Shown: piece by piece, positions 1-5,922 of the stretch
Layout of the letters: the number at the start of each line of letters is the position of its first letter
Numbering within the stretch: the stretch's first letter is position 1
Source: Parcubacteria group bacterium
GTDB lineage: Bacteria; Patescibacteriota; Minisyncoccia; Phycocordibacterales; GCA-002724975
Assembly: GCA_002724975.1 (NCBI GenBank)
Contig: PBQF01000090.1
Coordinates: 1-9,019 of the forward strand
Direction: 5' to 3'
Length of the DNA: 9,019 nucleotides
Position numbers and translations under genes: made by a program
Notes under the pieces: model-generated
The model's database searches: none
Told to the model about the DNA's origin: nothing
What the model saw: only the letters and a program-made list of their open reading frames with translations

Positions 1-1
1 T

Positions 2-1039
2 GATATTGAAAACATTAAAAAAGCAACAATACAGATTGGTAAGGTATTAAAAAATAAAGACATGGTTATATTAAGATCAACCGTTCCTGTTGGCACAACA
101 AGAGATATTATATTGCCGATTCTGGAAAAGGAGTCTAATTTGAAAGGTGGTGAGGCATTTTATCTCGCATTTGCACCGGAAAGGACTGTTCAAGGAAAGG
201 CATTGGAAGAGTTGAGGTCACTTCCACAAATAATAGGTGGATTGAATAAAAGAAGTTTGGATGTTGCGTCAAGCTTCTTTTCGAATTTAAATACAACAAT
301 AGCTAGAATGTCATCCCTTGAGGCAGCAGAAATGGTAAAACTTGTTAATAATGCTTATAGAGATGTTACTTTTGCGTTTGCAAATGAACTTGCTATTACA
401 TGTGACCATTGGGGGATTGATCCAGTCAATGTGATAAATGCTGCAAACCAGGGATATCCAAGAAATAATATTCCTGTTCCAAGTCCTGGAGTAGGAGGTC
501 CTTGTTTAAAAAAGGACCCGTATATCTATATTGAATCTGTAAATGATTTGAGTTTCAAAGGCGGTTTGTCTCTCTGCTCAAGGAAGATAAACGACTATAT
601 GCCGTTATTTGTTTTCAATAAAATAGATTTATTTATAAAGCAAAACAAAAGAGATCAGGATATAAAAATATTTGTTGTCGGTTTTGCGTTTAAGGGGGAG
701 CCTGAAACATCTGATATTAGAGATTCTACGACTGTTGATTTGGTGGCAATAATGAAAAATAACACAGCTTGGCATATATTTGGTTATGACCCTGTAGTTG
801 ATAAAGATAGGATTGGTAGATTAGGCATAGCAGGGTGTAGTATAAGAGAAGGCTTTAAAGGAGCTGATTGTGTTTTGATTATGAATAATCATCGTTCATA
901 TATTGATGTGGATATTTTAGGTCTTCTTGAACTTGTGAATAGACCTGCATTATTTTTAGATGCATGGTCTCTGTTCCCCCACAAGGAAATAGAAAGTGTA
1001 AAAGGGATATTTTATGGAGGACTGGGTGGAAAGGATTAA
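2..1039 (+). CDS. UDP/GDP-sugar 6-dehydrogenase, 5'-truncated by the window edge
   Basis: The frame is open from base 2 with no stop, so the ATG at 62 is internal and the true start lies upstream; roughly the first 90-95 residues (the NAD-binding Rossmann fold with its GxGxxG) are missing. Visible are the end of the NAD domain (STVPVGTT), the central dimerisation helix (EMVKLVNNAYRDV), and the catalytic cysteine motif VGGPCLKKDP, followed by the C-terminal domain (VGFAFKGEPETSDIRDS, then FGYDPVVD). This is the UDP-glucose/GDP-mannose dehydrogenase family, which oxidises C6 of a nucleotide sugar to the uronic acid with two NAD+. Overall it looks closest to the WecC/TviB type that acts on UDP-HexNAc, but a guanylyltransferase two genes downstream leaves a GDP-sugar substrate possible. 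The family call is safe; the substrate is not determined. Confidence 0.93.
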   Translation, partial: DIENIKKATIQIGKVLKNKDMVILRSTVPVGTTRDIILPILEKESNLKGGEAFYLAFAPERTVQGKALEELRSLPQIIGGLNKRSLDVASSFFSNLNTTIARMSSLEAAEMVKLVNNAYRDVTFAFANELAITCDHWGIDPVNVINAANQGYPRNNIPVPSPGVGGPCLKKDPYIYIESVNDLSFKGGLSLCSRKINDYMPLFVFNKIDLFIKQNKRDQDIKIFVVGFAFKGEPETSDIRDSTTVDLVAIMKNNTAWHIFGYDPVVDKDRIGRLGIAGCSIREGFKGADCVLIMNNHRSYIDVDILGLLELVNRPALFLDAWSLFPHKEIESVKGIFYGGLGGKD

Positions 1040-1685
1040 GGCAATAGTATTTGACTGGGATGGAACTATTGTTGATACAATGCCTTTGAAAATAGAAAAC
1101 GCATCCAGGATTTTTAAAAAGTATTATGGAGTTTCCTGTAAGAATACAAGGGAAAGTTACAAAAAACATTCTGGTGTGTCCCGTAAGGAACTTTTCAATC
1201 TGATAGCAAAAGATAATATTGGAAAAGGATTGTCAGGTTTCGAATTCAGTAAAATAAGTGCAGAATTTACATTAAGAAATATTAATTCATATAAATCAAG
1301 TACTGTATTTAATGAAAAATACAGGGACGTATTTACATGGCTTATGAAAAGGAACCTGATGTTATTTATATCAAGCTCCGCAGTTAAAGAAGAAATTGTT
1401 AAGCTTGCAATATTACTGAATATAAAGGACTGTTTTTTAGAGATACTTGGTTCTTTTGGTAATTTCAGAAAAGGAAAACATCATATAAACTATATAAAAA
1501 AGAATTATGCTCTTTCAACTGATCATATTATGTTTGTAGGTGATGAGAAGGCAGATATGAGGCTTTCTGGTAGATTGGGTATTATGTGTGTTGGGGTTAC
1601 GAATGGTAAGAGTAAAAGTAGTCTGGAAATGGGATTTGCAGATTATGTTATACAAGATTTAACCGAATTAAGGGGTGTTTTGTAA
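1014..1685 (+). CDS. HAD-superfamily phosphatase (subfamily I)
   Basis: A 223-residue protein with all four HAD motifs: motif I DWDGT (residues 14-18, nucleophile Asp14 and acid/base Asp16), motif II in FISSSA (118-123), a lysine around 153-155 for motif III, and motif IV GDEKAD (176-181). The stretch between motifs I and II is mostly helical in character, as in the C1-capped phosphoglycolate phosphatase-like group. It overlaps the dehydrogenase by 26 bases and ends directly against the guanylyltransferase, so the three are probably co-translated. Two starts are plausible: ATG 1014, preceded by AAAGGG at 1001-1006, or GTG 1026, preceded by GGAGG at 1016-1020 with a 5-base spacer; either keeps motif I intact. 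In a sugar locus it probably dephosphorylates a sugar phosphate intermediate, but the substrate cannot be read from sequence. Confidence 0.87.
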   Translation: MEDWVERIKAIVFDWDGTIVDTMPLKIENASRIFKKYYGVSCKNTRESYKKHSGVSRKELFNLIAKDNIGKGLSGFEFSKISAEFTLRNINSYKSSTVFNEKYRDVFTWLMKRNLMLFISSSAVKEEIVKLAILLNIKDCFLEILGSFGNFRKGKHHINYIKKNYALSTDHIMFVGDEKADMRLSGRLGIMCVGVTNGKSKSSLEMGFADYVIQDLTELRGVL

Positions 1686-2741
1686 GTGTATAGTATTGTT
1701 ATTGCAGGTGGAGAGGGTAGAAGATTATGGCCCTTAAGCACCCAAGAAAAGCCAAAGTCATTATTAAAGATTATAAAAAATAAAACACTGTTAGAGCTGA
1801 CTATTGAGAGGCTTTTATGTTTAACTGAAAAAGAGAATATATTTGTAGTTATTACTCAAAAGATGGAAGATGCTGTAAAGGAAATATTGCCAGGATTTCC
1901 TAAAAAAAATATTATTACTGAGCCAGTAGGTAAAAATACAGCTCCATGTATAGCTCTGGCTGCAAGAAATATTCTTGATAAAGATGATAACGCTGTGATA
2001 GGGGTATTTCCAGCAGATCATATAATCTTAAATAACGACCACTTCTGTGATTGTGTAAAGCAGGGAGAAAAGATAGCAAACAGGTGCGATGAACTTGTTT
2101 TATTGGGACGCCAACCTGAAAAGGCATTTCCAGGTTATGGATATATTATTCTTGGTGAAGAAATAGTATCTGATAATAGCTTTAAGTGTTTTTATGCAAA
2201 AGGTTTTAATGAAAAACCGGATCTAGAGACAGCTGAAAAGTTAATGAATGAAGAAGATATATTATGGAATAGTGGCATATATATCGGGAAAGTGAAGAAG
2301 TTTATTGAGGAGATAAGGAAATATTTGCCATATGAGTACGACAATATAGATAGATTTTACAATGATTATTATGGACTGGAAAAAGTTTATGATTCATTTA
2401 CTTCTATTTCATTTGATTATTCCATAACAGAAAACCTTAACAACTTTATCGCTCTTTCAACATACATTGAAAGAATTGATGTAGGTAATTTTAATGCATT
2501 TTATGATTTGTGGGAAAAAGATGACCAAGACAATGCTGTTTATGGTGAGTTTTTAGGTGTTGAATCAAAAAACAATATAATATATTCAGATAAAAAGCCT
2601 ATAGCTGCTATTTCCATTAACAATATAGTAGTAATCGATACAGATGACGGAATTCTTATCTGTCCAAGAGATAAAGTATTTGAAGTTGCAAAGGTGAAGG
2701 AAAAATGGAACAAAACCATCAATAAACTTGATAATAGATAA
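1686..2741 (+). CDS. manC: Mannose-1-phosphate guanylyltransferase, short form
   Basis: A 351-residue nucleotidyltransferase that would make GDP-mannose from mannose-1-phosphate and GTP in the cytoplasm. It carries the NTP-binding signature GGEGRRLWPLS (8-18) with KPKSLL (22-27), the EPVGKNTAPC block (79-88), the metal-binding FPADH (108-112), PGYGYI (149-154), FNEKPD (174-179) and WNSGIY (194-199). After residue 290 there is a left-handed-helix-like tail but no cupin phosphomannose isomerase domain, so this is the short form of about 340-360 residues rather than the bifunctional enzyme of about 470. The start is GTG 1686, immediately after the upstream stop, with AGGGG at 1671-1675 ten bases before it. 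Only 1 of 11 arginines uses CGN. The partner supplying mannose-1-phosphate is not in the window. A related hexose- or heptose-1-phosphate guanylyltransferase is the main alternative. Confidence 0.85.
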   Translation: MYSIVIAGGEGRRLWPLSTQEKPKSLLKIIKNKTLLELTIERLLCLTEKENIFVVITQKMEDAVKEILPGFPKKNIITEPVGKNTAPCIALAARNILDKDDNAVIGVFPADHIILNNDHFCDCVKQGEKIANRCDELVLLGRQPEKAFPGYGYIILGEEIVSDNSFKCFYAKGFNEKPDLETAEKLMNEEDILWNSGIYIGKVKKFIEEIRKYLPYEYDNIDRFYNDYYGLEKVYDSFTSISFDYSITENLNNFIALSTYIERIDVGNFNAFYDLWEKDDQDNAVYGEFLGVESKNNIIYSDKKPIAAISINNIVVIDTDDGILICPRDKVFEVAKVKEKWNKTINKLDNR

Positions 2742-2766
2742 TCATTGCTAAAGATGGTTGGGTAAT

Positions 2767-3714
2767 ATGGCAAAAATTATTGCAGAGTGTTGTCAGAACC
2801 ATAATGGGGATTTAAATCTTCTTAAAGATATGATTTGGACTGCTGCTGAAGCGGGAGCGGATTATGTTAAAATTCAATCTATTGTGGCAGAAGAATTGAC
2901 TTATAGAAAACGTTTTGAAGCAGGACGGGTGGAAAATGGAGTGACGAAAGTGATCAAACGTCCTTATCAAGTAGAATATGATCGACTCAGACCTATGGAT
3001 TTGTGTGATGAAGATCATCAATGGTTTGTAGAAGAGTGTAAAAAGGCGAACGTGAAACCAATGACTACGATTTTTACACAACCTCGAATTCCTTTCTTAT
3101 CGTGTTTGGATTGGGATGCAGTCAAAGTAGCCAGTTATGATTGTGCTAGTTTGCCGCTAGTAAAAAATTTATCAAAACATTTTAATCACTTGTTCATCTC
3201 AACGGGTGCGACTCAAGATGAGGAGATTCAAACGACTGCTAAAGAGTTAAAGGACCACTCTTTTTCTTTCATACATTGTGTTACCATTTATCCAACTCCA
3301 CTAGATGAGATTCATTTAGCTCGAATCGATTGGTTGCGTAAATTTTCTTCTTCGGTAGGATTCAGCGATCATTCCTTAGTCGAAAGAGATGGATTGAAGG
3401 CCTCTATCGCGGCCATTTTCTATGGAGCTGATGTGGTAGAGCGGCATTTTACCATTTTACCGGCAGATCAATCCAAAGATGGGCCGGTGTCAATTAATCC
3501 TCAACAGTTAAAAGAATTGGCCACCTTCGCGAACATGCCCAAAGCGGATATCAATGATTATATAGTGAGTCAGGTTCCAGAGTATGAAATAATGATTGGG
3601 AAATCGAGCCGGACATTATCTCACGAAGAATTATTAAATCGAGATTATTATCGTGGACGTTTTGCAAGTAAGGTAGATGGGCAAACCGTTTATAATTGGG
3701 AAGAACTTCCATGA
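2767..3714 (+). CDS. neuB: Nonulosonic acid synthase (NeuB family, SAF domain reduced or absent)
   Basis: The family condenses phosphoenolpyruvate with N-acetylmannosamine or a related 6-carbon amino sugar to give sialic, legionaminic or similar nine-carbon acids. From ATG 2767 the protein is 315 residues; an in-frame TTG at 2758 would add three. The TIM barrel shows the AECCQNHNGD start (6-15), YVKIQ (33-37), STGA (145-148), HCVTIYPTP (170-178), GFSDH (198-202) and ERHFT (225-229); the last two carry the histidines that bind metal in characterised NeuB. The C-terminus ends soon after RGRFASKVDG (296-305), where typical 340-350-residue NeuB proteins carry a full antifreeze-like SAF domain. 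The stop overlaps the ATG of the broken neuA. Of 15 arginines, 12 use CGN codons, unlike the flanking genes, suggesting separate origin. The exact sugar product is unknown. Confidence 0.88.
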   Translation: MAKIIAECCQNHNGDLNLLKDMIWTAAEAGADYVKIQSIVAEELTYRKRFEAGRVENGVTKVIKRPYQVEYDRLRPMDLCDEDHQWFVEECKKANVKPMTTIFTQPRIPFLSCLDWDAVKVASYDCASLPLVKNLSKHFNHLFISTGATQDEEIQTTAKELKDHSFSFIHCVTIYPTPLDEIHLARIDWLRKFSSSVGFSDHSLVERDGLKASIAAIFYGADVVERHFTILPADQSKDGPVSINPQQLKELATFANMPKADINDYIVSQVPEYEIMIGKSSRTLSHEELLNRDYYRGRFASKVDGQTVYNWEELP

Positions 3715-3925
3715 AAATCATTGGTGTTATCACGGTACGTGGAGGCTCAAAAGGTGTTCTGGAAAAAAATATTCGTGTCCTTTAGCAGGAAGACCATTAA
3801 TCGCTTATACAATTGAATTAGGGATGCAGTGTTCGCTGATCACAGATGTGGTGCTGACCACAGAAGATGAAGAGATTCATTTATTAGCAAATATAGAGGA
3901 TAGTGCTAGACAAAACAACCAATAG
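3711..3925 (+). pseudogene. neuA: CMP-nonulosonate cytidylyltransferase remnant (frameshifted, 3'-truncated)
   Basis: The ATG at 3711 overlaps the neuB stop (ATGA) and opens a typical NeuA N-terminus, with RGGSKGV and then KNIR, before a TAG at 3783. The homology continues in the -1 frame from 3779 as PLAGRPLIAYTIE and then TTEDEEIHLLA, and stops near 3893; a short unrelated tail reaches a stop at 3923-3925. The break is explained by an extra GT in CGTGTCCT (3774-3781): removing one GT gives the standard KNIR-PLAG reading. About two thirds of the roughly 230-residue protein is missing, including the QPTSPLR region and the C-terminal acidic motif, so no activity is expected. Its coupling to neuB indicates that this was the original partner; the intact neuA at 4025 now lies next to it. 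Confidence 0.85.
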
Positions 3926-4024
3926 GCAGGCAAACATTGTGATGGTATTTTTGGAGGATTTAAAGAAGTATTTATAAGTTGGTTCATTGTTTTTTGTTTG
4001 GGGATAATTACAAATTAAATCAAT

Positions 4025-4708
4025 ATGCTTAAGCTTAAATATCTTGCATTAATTCCAGCTAGAGGTGGGTCTAAAGGGGTAAAAAATAAAAATATCAGAT
4101 TGGTCGATGGAAAACCTTTAATATCCTACACAATCAATACTGCTAAAAAGTCTGAATGTTTTGAGGATATTGTTGTTTCCACAGACTCTGAAGAAATTGC
4201 TGGAATTGCCAGAGAGTATGGGGCTTCAGTGCCTTTCACTAGGCCGGCGGAACTTTCTGATGACAAAACTAAGTCAATAGATGTTGTGATTCATACTTTG
4301 GAAATATTAGGAAAAGATTATGATGCTGTTTGTTTTTTGCAACCAACCTCACCTTTGAGGAAAGTAGAGGACATAAAGGGAGCTCTCGTAAAATATGAGA
4401 AAGAAGGTAAGCCAACTTTAGTCAGTGTTGCAAAATTGGAGGATCCCCACCCTCATAAAATTAAGTTAATAAAAGATAATTCTCTCATTCCTTTTATACC
4501 CGGGACTAAATGCGAAGTGCCAAGGCAAATGTTGCCGGTGTGTTATTTTTTAAACGGAGGGATATATATAGTCGATGTTAATTTCGCAAAGGAAAAACAA
4601 GCTTTCTTTGATGAAAATACAGTTCCATACATAATGCCAAGTGAACGTTCTGTTAATATTGATACAGAATTAGATCTCCTGCTGGCTGAACTATTAATAA
4701 AAGGGTGA
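4025..4708 (+). CDS. neuA: CMP-nonulosonate cytidylyltransferase, intact
   Basis: A 227-residue protein, full length for the family (about 225-235), that activates a nonulosonic acid with CTP to the CMP-sugar used by glycosyltransferases. Signature blocks are PARGGSKG (11-18, CTP-binding P-loop), KNIR (22-25), STDSEEI (52-58), LQPTSPLR (105-112), PRQ (166-168), NGGIY (177-181) and ERSVNIDTELD (207-217) with the metal-binding acidic residues. It resembles the neighbouring remnant in family but differs in wording (LVDGKPLISYT against PLAGRPLIAYT), so it is not a recent copy. Only 1 of 7 arginines is CGN, matching the wider locus rather than neuB. No good Shine-Dalgarno lies before ATG 4025: GGGG at 4000-4003 is 21 bases away, so expression may be weak or depend on upstream translation. 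Whether the substrate is sialic, legionaminic or another acid is open. Confidence 0.93.
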   Translation: MLKLKYLALIPARGGSKGVKNKNIRLVDGKPLISYTINTAKKSECFEDIVVSTDSEEIAGIAREYGASVPFTRPAELSDDKTKSIDVVIHTLEILGKDYDAVCFLQPTSPLRKVEDIKGALVKYEKEGKPTLVSVAKLEDPHPHKIKLIKDNSLIPFIPGTKCEVPRQMLPVCYFLNGGIYIVDVNFAKEKQAFFDENTVPYIMPSERSVNIDTELDLLLAELLIKG

Positions 4709-4712
4709 ACAA

Positions 4713-5289
4713 GTGAGTTTTAATATTAAAGATTTTAATGAATGGTTTTGATGCTAATCTTGTAATGGCACATGAAAGCTCCATTCCATTACATCCTGAA
4801 TTGGTTCAAATAGGCTTTTGGTTGCAAATCCTACCTCAGCTCATTCTAAGGTTGGCAAAGATACTGGAATTGATAGGTTCTGGAAGCCGGTTGAAAACTG
4901 CCCTGTGTGCAAGAGTAATCAAATATTTTCTGTTTCGAGAGATTTTGACTGAGAATTAATAACTGTGATGATTGTGCACGCAGGTTTATAATCCTCGAGT
5001 TACTTATGAGAAAGTCATTGAACTTTACAAGGACGATCAAGTTGTAGTGAGCATGTCAACTTTTCTGCTCAAAAAGATATAGATATAATTAAATATTGGT
5101 ATGGCCTTTCTTTTGATTGATCAAATAGGGCTTTTTTCAAACAAAGAACTCGATGTAAGATGTGAAGTTGTTGATTCACTTAAGTTTGTAGACAAAAAAG
5201 ACTGAGGGCAAAGTATAAGAGTTGATGTAAACGAGGCATATTGATGGGCATTTGATAATTCAATCAAGGGTCTTCAATATTCAAGATAA
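4713..5289 (+). pseudogene. Decayed zinc-ribbon SAM-dependent methyltransferase
   Basis: No single frame is open, but adjoining frames join into one family-like protein. From GTG 4713 (AAGGG at 4701-4705, 7-base spacer) one reads NIKDFNEWF, then after an extra T in 4746-4749 DANLVMAHESS, then after a lost T near 4816-4819 LVANPTSAHSK to ENCPVCKSNQ. From 4949 another frame gives NCDDCARRF, from 4987 YNPRVTYEKVIELYKDD, from about 5046 EHVNFSAQKDIDIIKYWYG, and from 5113 LIDQIGLFSNKELDV; later VDVNEAY (5221-5241) sits between stops at 5203 and 5242. CPVC plus CDDC form a four-cysteine ribbon, and the NPR-x-YE...LY pattern is typical of such methyltransferases. The SAM motif I appears corrupted (DVRCEV where D-V-G-C-G is expected) and the C-terminal half is missing. 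At least five frameshifts and two stops make function very unlikely. This explains the 584-base stretch between neighbouring genes. Confidence 0.8.
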
Positions 5290-5292
5290 AAT

Positions 5293-5922
5293 ATGTTTAA
5301 TCTCCTTGCGCTTATTACAAAGAAAAAATATTGGTATATCCATAGTATGGCTATCAAGGTTATTTTAAAGATGTACGGGATGAAAATTGGTAAAAAATTT
5401 TATATAGAAGGTGTTCCTAAATTAAAAATTAATGGTAATCCTAAAGATATTATTATAGGAGACAATGTTTCAGTGTTTGGAGATATTGACATTAGAAATA
5501 GGGAGAATGGCAGGATTATTATAGAAGACGATGTAGAAATTGATAGCGATTGTAGGTTTGTATCCGCTAATAATGCAGAATTGAGAATCGGCAGAAGGGC
5601 TTACATAGGGGCAAATTGCTTTTTAATTTCAGGGGCGGATATTAGTATTGGTGAAGACTGTTTAATTTCCAGTATGGCACATATTCAATCTTCCGAGCAT
5701 GGTTATAGAAAAGGAGAGTCGGTAAGATATCAAGAATATGTTTACGGGCAGATAGTTATAGGGAATGGTGTTTGGATAGCAGGAAATGTGACAATAACGA
5801 AAGGAGTAGTTATTGGTGATGGCTGTGTCGTTGGAGCAAAATCTTTAGTCAGACATGGGAATTATGAAAAATATTCTGTGTTAGCGGGAATACCGGCTAA
5901 AAAAATAAAGGATAGATTATAA
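5293..5922 (+). CDS. Left-handed beta-helix (hexapeptide) acyltransferase
   Basis: A 209-residue protein. After an N-terminal segment that is partly hydrophobic and basic (1-30), hexapeptide-type repeats run from about residue 53 to 187 (IIIGDNV, IIIEDDVEID, LRIGRRAYIG, ISIGEDC, IVIGNGVWIAG, VVIGDGC), interrupted by a loop with SSEHGYRKGE (133-141) whose His136 is the probable catalytic base, as in the CatB/NodL/maltose acetyltransferase group. It ends with the usual AGIPAKKIK tail. The family transfers acetyl from acetyl-CoA to a sugar hydroxyl or amine; in a locus with neuB/neuA it may O- or N-acetylate the nonulosonic acid or another repeat-unit sugar, but that is inference. The ribosome binding site is weak (AAGA at 5283-5286). 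Its stop directly abuts the next ATG. All 11 arginines are AGA/AGG, in contrast with neuB. Confidence 0.88.
   Translation: MFNLLALITKKKYWYIHSMAIKVILKMYGMKIGKKFYIEGVPKLKINGNPKDIIIGDNVSVFGDIDIRNRENGRIIIEDDVEIDSDCRFVSANNAELRIGRRAYIGANCFLISGADISIGEDCLISSMAHIQSSEHGYRKGESVRYQEYVYGQIVIGNGVWIAGNVTITKGVVIGDGCVVGAKSLVRHGNYEKYSVLAGIPAKKIKDRL

Noticed and set aside
879..1169. Minus-strand open frames across the window (for example 879-1169, 6726-7124, 8163-8534)
   Set aside because: They lie opposite well-supported genes, have no recognisable domains and are shadows of the coding strand.
3763..3785. Programmed -1 frameshift at the A7 run (A-AAA-AAT) in the neuA remnant
   Set aside because: The shift direction fits, but slipping there would replace the conserved KNIR motif that is still intact in the original frame, and the gene also lacks its 3' two thirds, so a recoding event would not restore an enzyme.
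3677..3925. Open frame of 82 codons as an independent gene
   Set aside because: Its first third is an out-of-frame reading of the neuB end and neuA start; only the part after 3779 is NeuA-like. It belongs to the neuA pseudogene.
3926..4024. Small gene or membrane-peptide remnant between the two neuA copies
   Set aside because: One frame reads a short hydrophobic peptide, and GGAGG occurs at 3953-3957, but no start codon sits at a suitable distance and I recognise no homology.
2742..4024. Insertion sequence or att site responsible for the neuB block
   Set aside because: I see no transposase, terminal inverted repeats or convincing direct repeats at the block edges; homologous recombination explains it as well.
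4738..4959. Open frame of 73 codons as a small protein
   Set aside because: Only its first part matches the methyltransferase-like reading; the rest is an out-of-frame version of a better-matching frame with the CPVC motif. It is a piece of the decayed gene.
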